Source: Paenibacillus brevis (lineage in GTDB: Bacteria > Bacillota > Bacilli > Paenibacillales > Paenibacillaceae). Taken from it: DNA of 38,582 nucleotides. Of this stretch, positions 25,284 to 32,654 are shown piece by piece; position 1 is the first letter of the stretch; each line of letters opens with the position of its first letter. The position numbers and the translations under genes are program-made. Location of the stretch: contig NZ_JAHLQJ010000030.1 of NCBI RefSeq assembly GCF_018919145.1, positions 1 to 38,582 of the forward strand, given 5' to 3'. A model generated the notes under the pieces. That model did not search any database and was not told the DNA's origin. It saw only the letters and a program-made list of their open reading frames with translations.

Positions 25284-26526
25284 TGATGTCACTCTCCTTT
25301 ACGCCGAAATACTTCGGCTTCAACAGCTTGCCCGCCTTCAGCAGCAGGTTCAGCAAGAAGCGTGAGAGATAGATATTCGTCAGGATACTAAGTACGATCT
25401 CGACGATGAGCACCAATGCAAAGCCCTTCACAGCGCCTGTACCGAACCAATACATAACTACTGCTACGATGATCGTTGTAATGTTGGAATCAAGGACTGT
25501 ACGGAGAGAATGCTTATCTCCCGCCTTGACGGCAGACATGATGCTCTTGCCGAGCTTCATTTCTTCATGTATCCGTTCATTTGTTATGATATTGGCGTCT
25601 ACAGCCATGCCTACACCGAGAATTAATGCTGCGATCCCGGGAAGCGTAAGCGTGAAGTCCGCCCACACAAAGACCAGGATCAAGAGCCAGGTGTGCAGGA
25701 TCAACGTAAACGAAGCAATCAGGCCTGGTACCCGGTACATCCCTATCATAAAGATCAGAATGAATACCGACGCAATCAGACCGGCTTCAATCGTTGAATC
25801 AAGGGACTGTTTACCCAGTGTCGCTCCTACGCTCTGTGAGTATTTCTCCGTTAACTGAAGGGGCAACGCTCCCAGATTGATCTGGTCACGAAGCTCTTTC
25901 GCTTCATTCAGATCCCCGCCGACACTAATGGATGCCGTCCCATCGGTCAGAACCGCCTGCACGACCGGTGCGGAAATCAGGGTCTCATTCATATAGATTG
26001 CAAGTGGCTGGCCCAGCAAGCGCTGGGTTACCTCTGCAAATTTTTCTTTACTGTTCACTTTGATGCTAACCAGAGGCTCATTCATATTATTGAACTCAAG
26101 CTTTGCCCCATTTTCAGCAAAATCCGTACCGATCATCTCAATCTTGTTATACTGATCATTCGCTGTCTCTGTTCCGTCTTTACTGCGGAAGGTCAGAGAC
26201 GCAGGCTCCTTCATTTGCTTGCGGACTTCAGCCTCATCGGTTACACCGGCCAGCTTCAAGCGAATCCGGTTGGTTCCTTCGGTTGTAACTTCAGGCTCGC
26301 TGGTACCGAGCTTATTTGCCCGCTCCTCCAAGCTCTGAGCTGTCTTGAGCAATGATTCCTTCGAAACTTTGGCCCCACCTTCGATTGGCGTTGCTTCATA
26401 CAAAATTTCAAATCCGCCTTTTAAGTCAAGGCCGAGATGCAAATTGTTCAGCAGGCCCGGGGTTGTCCATGCCATAATTGCGGTTGAGACAACCACGACG
26501 GTTATGAATGCGATAATTCTTTTCAT
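25273..26526 (-). CDS. secD: Protein translocase subunit SecD
   Basis: A 417-residue SecD with a first membrane helix from MKRIIAFITVVV. The D1 motif NLHLGLDLKGG is near residues 30-40, followed by the external P1 domain (about 45-235) and five C-terminal helices with LPGIAALILGVGMAVDANI and ERIHEE (about 300-330), the proton-pathway region. A longer frame (18 more codons) is open, but starting at MKRIIAF places the first helix at the N-terminus as in the family. AAAGGGG lies about 12 bases before this ATG. Transcribed with secF from a consensus promoter 40-70 bases upstream. Confidence 0.93.
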   Translation of the reverse strand: MKRIIAFITVVVVSTAIMAWTTPGLLNNLHLGLDLKGGFEILYEATPIEGGAKVSKESLLKTAQSLEERANKLGTSEPEVTTEGTNRIRLKLAGVTDEAEVRKQMKEPASLTFRSKDGTETANDQYNKIEMIGTDFAENGAKLEFNNMNEPLVSIKVNSKEKFAEVTQRLLGQPLAIYMNETLISAPVVQAVLTDGTASISVGGDLNEAKELRDQINLGALPLQLTEKYSQSVGATLGKQSLDSTIEAGLIASVFILIFMIGMYRVPGLIASFTLILHTWLLILVFVWADFTLTLPGIAALILGVGMAVDANIITNERIHEEMKLGKSIMSAVKAGDKHSLRTVLDSNITTIIVAVVMYWFGTGAVKGFALVLIVEIVLSILTNIYLSRFLLNLLLKAGKLLKPKYFGVKESDINAL

Positions 26527-26565
26527 CCCGTACTTCGATCCCCTTTCAAAATTCTCAATATTCCT

Positions 26566-26594
26566 ATTATAGCGATGCATGAATTGAGCGTCAA
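26566..26594 (-). promoter_or_regulatory. Sigma-A promoter of secD-secF
   Basis: TTGACG (26589-26594) and TATAAT (26566-26571) are 17 bases apart on the minus strand, about 40 bases upstream of the secD ATG. Confidence 0.82.
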
Positions 26595-26643
26595 TTTATC
26601 AAATGTTGTCGTTTTTAGAATTCACGAACACTTTATGTCGTCA

Positions 26644-26675
26644 CAAAAAAGACCCCTTTCAATCGAAACGGGATC
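26644..26675 (-). terminator. Terminator of comN, overlapping its stop codon
   Basis: On the minus strand GATCCCGTTTC, loop GATT, GAAAGGGGTC is followed by TTTTTTG, with one bulge. The left arm includes the last codons of comN and the TGA lies in the loop and right arm. Confidence 0.82.
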
Positions 26676-26916
26676 CACGATATGCGGAAATCGTCATATA
26701 GTTCATAAATTGGGTTACTTTCAAGGAAAGAATGTCATTCACCATTTGGTGCAAGGGCGGGTAGCCTTCCTTCTCGTACTTCTGGCTGACGCACTCCCAG
26801 ATATCAAGCCCGCTCACATGCTCGTATCCGATCAGCCGGAATTCTTCCGCTTTACTTTGGCATAAACTTTCGATCGCCTCGTTCAACTGCTCTTCGCCAA
26901 AATCGTCTCCAGCCAT
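26659..26916 (-). CDS. comN: Post-transcriptional regulator ComN family protein
   Basis: An 85-residue small acidic protein with the ComN family pattern: helices LNEAIESLCQSKAEEFRLIGYEHV at the start by position, then 'WECVSQKYEKEGYPPLHQMVNDILSLKVTQFMNYMT' features, notably YPPLHQ..NDILSLK..QFMNY. B. subtilis ComN (YrzD) acts after transcription on comE operon mRNA and localises with DivIVA at cell poles. Synteny between secDF and spoVB is the same as in B. subtilis. AAGGAGG is 8 bases before the ATG. The family call is firm by pattern and position; the target in this organism is inferred. Confidence 0.85.
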   Translation of the reverse strand: MAGDDFGEEQLNEAIESLCQSKAEEFRLIGYEHVSGLDIWECVSQKYEKEGYPPLHQMVNDILSLKVTQFMNYMTISAYRGSRFD

Positions 26917-27005
26917 TCTGGTGCCTCCTTCCTTCTCCCGTCTTATACCATTCTACCTTAAATTAAATATTCCTGCATGTGATGTTGCATCTTGCAAAAA
27001 GACGA

Positions 27006-27036
27006 GTCATGAAGGTGGACAGGATCTGCATATGTT
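27006..27036 (+). promoter_or_regulatory. Possible sigma-E (mother-cell) promoter of spoVB
   Basis: GTCATGAA (27006-27013) and CATATGTT (27029-27036) are separated by 15 bases, close to the sigma-E pattern (G/T)(A/C)ATATT-N13-15-CATACA(N)T. spoVB of B. subtilis is sigma-E dependent, which fits the position about 55 bases upstream of the start. Confidence 0.5.
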
Positions 27037-27090
27037 AAGTATCGGATCGTCTTCTGAAGAATATGACTCTTTCAGAGAGAGGGAAGTACA

Positions 27091-28677
27091 TTGAACAAGC
27101 AAACTTTTATCCAGGGTACGATGATTCTACTGGCGGCAGGCATTATCAACCGGATACTGGGCTTCATTCCCCGAATAATGCTTCCCCGGGTTATCGGCTC
27201 GGAGGGCGTTGGTCTATACCAGCTCGGCTATCCATTCTTCCTAGTGATCGTAACGCTTATTTCCGGCGGCATCCCGCTTGCGGTGGCCAAACTGGTAGCG
27301 GAGGCAGAAACCTCCGGTCATCCTGAACGTTCCAAAAGTATTTTACGGACGAGCTTGATATTTGCTGCGAGCGCCGGTATCTTATTCACCTTGTTATCCA
27401 TTGTGCTTGCTCCCTGGGTAACCCGCAATTTACTTACCGATTCCAGAGTCTACGAAACCTTTATCGCAATGAGTCCCATGATCGCAATTGTATCTATCTC
27501 CTCCGTATATCGCGGTTATTTCCAGGGCAAGCAGGATATGATTCCTTCCGCCTTATCTTCGATTCTGGAGACGGTGGCTCGCATTATCGGTGTTCTCTGG
27601 TTCTCTTATCTTCTCTTGCCAAAAGGAATTGAATACGCCGCGGCCGGCGCCATGCTGGGGGTTGTAGCCGGGGAGGTCGTCGGACTAGCCGTTTTGCTAT
27701 GGCAATACCGCCGGCTGCGACGCAGTGAACGAAAGTCAAAGCCCGCTACTTCTGAAGCGCTTGAACAGCCCGCCTTACCCTCTGGTCCAGAACCGTTTCT
27801 TCGAGGGTTAAAAAGACTTATGCAAATCGCCGTCCCGGTCACCGGCGGGAGATTAGTTGGCTCGCTTTCCTATTTGCTTGAATCCATTGTCACGGCCAGA
27901 AGCCTGCTCATCGCAGGAATTGCAACCGGAGTGGCCACTTCCCAATACGGGGCCCTTCAAGGGATGATCATTCCTTTGCTGATGCTTCCGGGCGCACTCA
28001 CTTCGTCGCTCGCAGTATCCCTTGTCCCCTCCCTTGCTGAGGCTCAGGCGCGCGGCGATTCCAGAACGATTCAGCTGCGACTGCATCAATCGATTAGGCT
28101 CGCTTTGGTTACAGGTGCTCCCTTTGCCGCAGTCATGTATGTACTTGCCGAACCTCTATGCCTGTTCATCTATGATAATGCGGAAATCGCCGGCATGCTA
28201 AGAACAATGGCTCCCTTTGCTTTATTTCTGTATGCACAGGCTCCGCTTCAAGCAACACTACAGGCACTCGATCAAGCTGGCAAAGCTCTGATGAACACAT
28301 TAGTAGGAGCCATCGTTAAAATAGTACTCATTTTCTATCTCGCTTCCAATCCGTCCTTTGGCATCTACGGGGCAGTTATTGCCATCATTATCAATATCGT
28401 CATTGTAACCCTGCTGCATAGCTTCAGCGTCAAGAGACTGTTGAAATACAGCCTGCCCTTTGCCGATCTGTTTAAAGTATGTGCGGCAATGGTGATTATG
28501 GCTGGAGCTGCCACCTTACTATACAATGAGCTCAGCTTTGGCAGCCCCGCCATGCTTCTGATTACTTCTTCTGTCCTTTCCGGTCTTGTGTACATTATCT
28601 TGTGCGCAGTAATGGGCATGTTCGACCTACATGATTTACGAAGAATCCCCATTCTTCGCAGGCTGTTCCGTACTTAG
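27091..28677 (+). CDS. spoVB: Stage V sporulation protein B (MOP/MATE-type flippase)
   Basis: A 528-residue polytopic membrane protein of the polysaccharide-export/MVF superfamily with about 14 hydrophobic helices. It begins 'QGTMILLAAGIINRILGFIPRIMLPRVIG' (family start with GFI.R), then 'EGVGLYQL.YP', 'RGYFQG...M.P.A.S...E...R', and 'PGALTSSLAVSLVPSLAEA' in the middle. SpoVB is needed for spore cortex peptidoglycan synthesis, probably as a lipid-linked precursor flippase. The start is TTG with AGAGGG about 8 bases upstream. It lies next to comN as in B. subtilis and ends in overlapping stop codons with the convergent DUF421 gene. Confidence 0.93.
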   Translation: MNKQTFIQGTMILLAAGIINRILGFIPRIMLPRVIGSEGVGLYQLGYPFFLVIVTLISGGIPLAVAKLVAEAETSGHPERSKSILRTSLIFAASAGILFTLLSIVLAPWVTRNLLTDSRVYETFIAMSPMIAIVSISSVYRGYFQGKQDMIPSALSSILETVARIIGVLWFSYLLLPKGIEYAAAGAMLGVVAGEVVGLAVLLWQYRRLRRSERKSKPATSEALEQPALPSGPEPFLRGLKRLMQIAVPVTGGRLVGSLSYLLESIVTARSLLIAGIATGVATSQYGALQGMIIPLLMLPGALTSSLAVSLVPSLAEAQARGDSRTIQLRLHQSIRLALVTGAPFAAVMYVLAEPLCLFIYDNAEIAGMLRTMAPFALFLYAQAPLQATLQALDQAGKALMNTLVGAIVKIVLIFYLASNPSFGIYGAVIAIIINIVIVTLLHSFSVKRLLKYSLPFADLFKVCAAMVIMAGAATLLYNELSFGSPAMLLITSSVLSGLVYIILCAVMGMFDLHDLRRIPILRRLFRT

Positions 28678-29399
28678 GAATTGTCCTTGGCATTAATATA
28701 CAGCCGTCCGTTATGGTCGATGGAGCAAAAGAACACTTCCTTAAATTCCAGATATCCCTTGGCCTGGATTTGATTCTTCAGCCAAAACCGTGTCTTCCCG
28801 ACCCGGGCCAGATTGTCATCGTCTACCTTGCCGTCTACGATCAGCGGCAAAGGGAGCGCTTCAAATTTTATCTTGGAGATGAGTGACGAAATATCGCCTT
28901 CCCGTTTCTTTCCGGGCTTAACAGTGCTCGAGCCTTGCTTTACCTTCTCTTTAGTAAACACACTCAGCTGTCCGCTTGTCTCCAACACCGCGAATTCTAC
29001 ATCCGAGACACTCGCCACATTCTGGGAACGAAGCTGCATTAGCAGGTCATCTATATTGTATCTCTGCTTTCTCATTTCTTCTTGGTTGATCTCGCCATTC
29101 TGAACGATTACGCTTGGCTTCCCGTCAAAAAGCAATCGCAGTCTTCGTGATTTCATAGAGCTGTAAGCAATCCCGATCTGGATCAGCAGCAGCATGAGGA
29201 TCGGTAAAATGCCGTCGTAAAGAGGCCGTTCGATATCTTCCAGTGCAAAAACGGCGATCTCGGCAATCATGATGGAGATGACAAGATCAAAGATGGATAA
29301 CTCGCCAATCTCTCTTTTCCCCATAATTCTCATGACGGTAAAGACCAAAACATACATCAATATTGTTCGAAACAGAACGACAGCTATATGCTCCACCAT
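28674..29399 (-). CDS. DUF421 (YetF/YrbG-type) membrane protein
   Basis: A 241-residue protein with three N-terminal membrane helices (about residues 5-80) containing the family signature 'RIMGKREIGELSIFDLVISIMIAEIA'-type sequence, here MGKREIGELSIFDLV near 29-43. A cytoplasmic alpha/beta domain follows, with 'G.P.VIVQNGEIN...M....YN.DDLL..LR..NV.S..DVEFAV'. Several relatives in spore formers (B. subtilis YetF, YrbG, YdfR) affect spore coat or germination, but the biochemical role is unknown. A start nine codons upstream is rejected because GGAGG lies 7 bases before the ATG at 29399. It sits at the position of yrbG next to spoVB. Confidence 0.88.
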   Translation of the reverse strand: MVEHIAVVLFRTILMYVLVFTVMRIMGKREIGELSIFDLVISIMIAEIAVFALEDIERPLYDGILPILMLLLIQIGIAYSSMKSRRLRLLFDGKPSVIVQNGEINQEEMRKQRYNIDDLLMQLRSQNVASVSDVEFAVLETSGQLSVFTKEKVKQGSSTVKPGKKREGDISSLISKIKFEALPLPLIVDGKVDDDNLARVGKTRFWLKNQIQAKGYLEFKEVFFCSIDHNGRLYINAKDNS

Positions 29400-29586
29400 C
29401 GCAATCCCTCCTTGACGCATTGGCATCCATACCCAAAAGCCAGAGTGTAATGGATATTCTGACCTTGTCTACACGGTTCCATGCGAAGGAAGAGCACAAC
29501 AAATTATTCCTAATTCATCAGGTGCTTGTCATAACTGCCAGTGCTTGCCCATAGATTGGTATTAAAAAGTGATTGGAGGCCAAGCC

Positions 29587-29976
29587 ATGCATATCATTCG
29601 CCGCCTGTTTTCCTTGCGAATTACTCATCCGACCCTATCCGGGCTGTGGTACGCGTTCTTCTGGATGATGTTCGGTGCCCTGATTCTGTCGTTGCTGCTC
29701 CATGCAAGCCTCATGGAAGAAGAGCAACTTTCCTTGTACACTTACATTGTTCACAGCATCGCACTCCTGTTCGGAGGTCTTGTCTCGGGAAAACGTTCCG
29801 GAAAGAAAGGGCTCTATCAGGGGGCAATTACCGGCCTTTTCTACAGTATTCTCCTCCTGCTAATCAGCTTTCTGGCTCTCGATCATTCCATCGGACTCAC
29901 CAACCTTGCTCTTATCCTGCCGGCTACCCTGATTGCCTCTGCCGGAGGCGTATTCGGTGTGAATCTGCGGAAATAA
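29587..29976 (+). CDS. TIGR04086-type small membrane protein (YrzE-like)
   Basis: A 129-residue integral membrane protein with four predicted helices. The first follows a basic N-terminus (MHIIRRLFSLRITHPTLSG), and 'GGLVSGKRSGKKGLYQGAITGLFY' features fall between helices 2 and 3. This Gly-rich 'SG....KGL.QG...G' loop is typical of the TIGR04086/YrzE family found beside yajC in Bacillales; function unknown. The ATG at 29587 has GGAGG 7 bases upstream, so a start six codons earlier is rejected. It converges on yajC across a strong bidirectional terminator. 29400-29586 holds the divergent control region with the DUF421 gene; no firm promoter could be assigned. Confidence 0.82.
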   Translation: MHIIRRLFSLRITHPTLSGLWYAFFWMMFGALILSLLLHASLMEEEQLSLYTYIVHSIALLFGGLVSGKRSGKKGLYQGAITGLFYSILLLLISFLALDHSIGLTNLALILPATLIASAGGVFGVNLRK

Positions 29977-29983
29977 TGCTGTA

Positions 29984-30034
29984 TAAAAAAAAGAGAGCTA
30001 TCCTTCCTGGATCAGGAAAGGGTAGCTCTCTTTA
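29984..30034 (-). terminator. Strong terminator of the ruvCAB-to-yajC operon, likely bidirectional
   Basis: AGAGAGCTA.CC..TCCT, loop GGATC, AGGA..GGGTAGCTCTCT forms a long stem. The minus-strand side ends in TTTTTTTTAT; the plus-strand tail CTTTACTT is weaker but may serve the small membrane protein gene. Confidence 0.9.
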
Positions 30035-30046
30035 CTTAGGCTGATT

Positions 30047-30355
30047 CTAGCCTTCGGATTCCGTGTTGACACGGTGGCTGATCGCGCTGCGGTCAAATGT
30101 CAGCTTGGTAGCATCGTTGACGAGCAGGACTACAGTATCATCGGCCAGTTCCAGAATTTTCCCGTGCAAGCCGCCGATCGTTACGATCTTATCGCCCTTT
30201 TGAAGGGCATTGAGCATATTATTTCGGGTCTGCTGCTTCTTCTTCTGAGGACGAATCAACAGAAAGTAGAACACAGCGAACATGATGATAAGCGGTACAA
30301 GGAACGAGATCAAAGAACCTGTACCTGTTGGGTTAGCATTTGCTAATGGAAACAT
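30047..30355 (-). CDS. yajC: Preprotein translocase accessory subunit YajC
   Basis: A 102-residue single-span membrane protein. The helix at about residues 14-34 is followed at once by the family hallmark LLIRPQKKKQQ, then 'GDKIVTIGGLHGKILEL' and a basic SH3-like tail. YajC associates with SecD-SecF at the Sec channel. It is the last gene of the ruv-queA-tgt operon, 34 bases after tgt, the standard tgt-yajC linkage. Confidence 0.95.
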   Translation of the reverse strand: MFPLANANPTGTGSLISFLVPLIIMFAVFYFLLIRPQKKKQQTRNNMLNALQKGDKIVTIGGLHGKILELADDTVVLLVNDATKLTFDRSAISHRVNTESEG

Positions 30356-30389
30356 CCCTTTTTCCTCCTTTCACTGTATCAGCGTGTCA

Positions 30390-31529
30390 TTAAAATCCCT
30401 TGTCATTGCCAAACAGACCATATTGCTCGAAGAACTCATCCCGGAAATCCAGCAGTCTGTCATCCATAATCGCCTGACGAACCTTACCCATCAGCGTGAC
30501 CAGGAAATGCAGATTGTGATATGTAGTCAATCGAAGTCCGAAGGTTTCATCCGCCTTGATCAAATGACGAAGATAAGCCCGAGAATAATTCCGGCAAGTA
30601 TAGCAATCACATTCCGGATCGAGCGGCCCGAAATCATTGGCATACTGAGCGTTGCGGACAACCAGTCTGCCTTGACTTGTCATCGTCGTACCGTTGCGGG
30701 CAATCCGCGTCGGCAATACACAGTCGAACATATCCACACCGCGGATCGCACCTTCAATCAGGGCATCCGGCGAACCGACACCCATCAGATAACGGGGCTT
30801 GTCCGTTGGCAGGAGCGGTACTGTGCTTTCCAACATTTCATACATCAAGTGCTTGGGCTCGCCTACACTCAGTCCACCAATAGCATACCCCGGGAAATCT
30901 AGTGAAGTCAAATCCCTGGCGCTCTGCTTGCGAAGATCCTCGTACATGCCGCCCTGAACGATTCCGAACAACGCCTGATCATGCGGTCTGGCGTGACTTT
31001 TAAGGCAGCGTTCCGCCCAGCGCGTCGTCCGCTCCATTGATTTTTTCACATAATCGTATTCGGCAGGATAAGGGGCACATTCGTCAAACGCCATCATAAT
31101 GTCCGGACCGAGCGCATTTTCGATTTCCATCACCACTTCAGGCGACAGGAACAGCTTATCTCCATTCAAATGAGAACGGAAATGCACGCCCTCTTCGGTA
31201 ATCTTCCGCATCTCGCTCAACGAGAACACTTGAAACCCGCCGCTGTCAGTCAAGATCGCCCGATCCCAATTCATGAATTTGTGAAGTCCGCCGGCTTCGC
31301 GTACAAGCTCATGACCAGGACGAAGGAACAAATGGTACGTATTGCTAAGAATGATCCGCGCATCCATTTCCTTTAATTCCTCTGGACTCATCGTTTTGAC
31401 TGTGGCTTGTGTTCCTACCGGCATAAATACCGGAGTTTCTATGATTCCATGCGGAGTGTGAATCCGGCCCAGTCTGGCTCCGGATTGCTTGCATGTTTTT
31501 ATGTGTTCGTAAGTAATCGCTGCTGTCAC
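30390..31529 (-). CDS. tgt: Queuine/preQ1 tRNA-ribosyltransferase
   Basis: A 379-residue TGT of normal bacterial length. TPVFMPVGTQATVKTM is near residues 25-40, DSGGFQVFSL near 89-98 with the active-site Asp, and GGLSVGE and the catalytic VDMFDCVLPTRIARNG (about 255-270) follow. Zinc ligands are in CDCYTCRNY...H. It exchanges G34 for preQ1 in GUN-anticodon tRNAs (Asp, Asn, His, Tyr). A longer reading frame to 31580 runs through a 15-base tandem duplication and is unlikely. The GTG at 31529 gives MTAAITYEHIKTCKQ, the family-typical start, although its ribosome binding site is weak. It follows queA. Confidence 0.92.
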   Translation of the reverse strand: MTAAITYEHIKTCKQSGARLGRIHTPHGIIETPVFMPVGTQATVKTMSPEELKEMDARIILSNTYHLFLRPGHELVREAGGLHKFMNWDRAILTDSGGFQVFSLSEMRKITEEGVHFRSHLNGDKLFLSPEVVMEIENALGPDIMMAFDECAPYPAEYDYVKKSMERTTRWAERCLKSHARPHDQALFGIVQGGMYEDLRKQSARDLTSLDFPGYAIGGLSVGEPKHLMYEMLESTVPLLPTDKPRYLMGVGSPDALIEGAIRGVDMFDCVLPTRIARNGTTMTSQGRLVVRNAQYANDFGPLDPECDCYTCRNYSRAYLRHLIKADETFGLRLTTYHNLHFLVTLMGKVRQAIMDDRLLDFRDEFFEQYGLFGNDKGF

Positions 31530-31545
31530 GATCATCATCCATTCT

Positions 31546-31575
31546 TTATTAAAATGCGAGTTATTAAAATGCGAG
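31546..31575. repeat. Perfect 15-bp tandem duplication between queA and tgt
   Basis: TTATTAAAATGCGAG occurs twice back to back (31546-31560 and 31561-31575) in the 82-base gap upstream of tgt. Because the unit is 15 bases it does not break the open frame upstream of tgt. It looks like a recent slippage duplication. Confidence 0.85.
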
Positions 31576-31611
31576 TTCAAAAAGTCGTGCTACCTCTTAG
31601 AGTAATCTTGG

Positions 31612-32640
31612 TTAGTAGATCAGCATGGCATCGCCGAAGCTAAAGAACCGGTACTGGTGATCAATTGCTTCTTTATAAGCCGACAAAATATGATCCCGCC
31701 CTGCGAGCGCACTCACCAGCATAACAAGGGTAGATTTCGGTAAGTGGAAATTGGTAATCAAGGCATCCACTACTTTAAATTCATAGCCAGGGTAAATAAA
31801 AATGCCCGTCCAGCCGCTGCAGTACGACAATGGCCCATCCCCGAACTTCTGTCCGACGGTCTCTAACGTTCGCGCAGAGGTCGTTCCGACGGCAATTATA
31901 CGTCCGCCTGCAGCTTTGGTTCTGTTAATCAGATCTGCCGTCTCCTGAGGCATAACGTAATATTCCTCATGCATCACATGATCCTCGATACGATCGACCG
32001 ACATCGGCCGGAAGGTTCCCAATCCGACATGCAAGGTTACAAAACCAACCTGCACTCCCTTGCCCTTAATCTCCTCTAACAAGGCTTCGGTAAAATGCAG
32101 CCCTGCTGTGGGCGCGGCAGCCGAGCCCTCATTCTTCGCATATACGGTCTGGTATCTCTCCCGATCATCCAGCTTCTCCTTAATATAAGGCGGAAGCGGC
32201 ATCTGACCAAGCCGATCCAATATCTCATTGAAAATTCCTTGATAAGAGAAGCGCAGAACCCGTCCGCCCATCTCCCCTTCGGATTCAATGGTCCCCTTCA
32301 ATTCTTCGCCGAACGTAATGACAGTTCCGGTCCGAAGCTTCTTGCCCGGCTTGACCAGCGCTTCCCAGCGATCTTCACCCAAGCTTTTCAACAGCAGCAC
32401 TTCAGCCTTTGCACCGGTATCTTCCTTGATCCCGAACAAACGTGCAGGAATGACTCGCGTATCATTCAGTACCAATGTATCGCCGGGGCGAAGATAGTCC
32501 ACAATGTCCGAGAACACGTGATGTTCTGTGCTTCCGTCCTGTTTATTTAAGGTAAGCAGCCTGGAAGCGCTCCGGTCCGCAAGCGGAGTCTGAGCAATCA
32601 ATTCTTCAGGCAGCTCAAAATCGTATAAATCCACATTCAT
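31612..32640 (-). CDS. queA: S-adenosylmethionine:tRNA ribosyltransferase-isomerase
   Basis: A 342-residue QueA of standard length. It starts MNVDLYDFELPEELIAQTP; 'RPGDTLVLNDTRVIPARLFG' features lie near 50-69, a TAGLHFT motif near 178 and FHLPKSTLVMLVSA near 297-310. It moves the ribosyl part of SAM onto preQ1 in tRNA, making epoxyqueuosine, the step after Tgt. It starts 14 bases after the SpoIID-like gene and precedes tgt, so both queuosine enzymes are co-transcribed. Confidence 0.96.
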   Translation of the reverse strand: MNVDLYDFELPEELIAQTPLADRSASRLLTLNKQDGSTEHHVFSDIVDYLRPGDTLVLNDTRVIPARLFGIKEDTGAKAEVLLLKSLGEDRWEALVKPGKKLRTGTVITFGEELKGTIESEGEMGGRVLRFSYQGIFNEILDRLGQMPLPPYIKEKLDDRERYQTVYAKNEGSAAAPTAGLHFTEALLEEIKGKGVQVGFVTLHVGLGTFRPMSVDRIEDHVMHEEYYVMPQETADLINRTKAAGGRIIAVGTTSARTLETVGQKFGDGPLSYCSGWTGIFIYPGYEFKVVDALITNFHLPKSTLVMLVSALAGRDHILSAYKEAIDHQYRFFSFGDAMLIY

Positions 32641-32654
32641 TCCAATTCACGCCT

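Noticed and set aside
31546..31575. CRISPR-like or iteron repeat
   Set aside because: Only two copies with no spacer; a simple tandem duplication explains it.
31530..31580. 17-codon N-terminal extension of Tgt
   Set aside because: It is encoded by the tandem duplication, is absent from the expected family start and has no good ribosome binding site.
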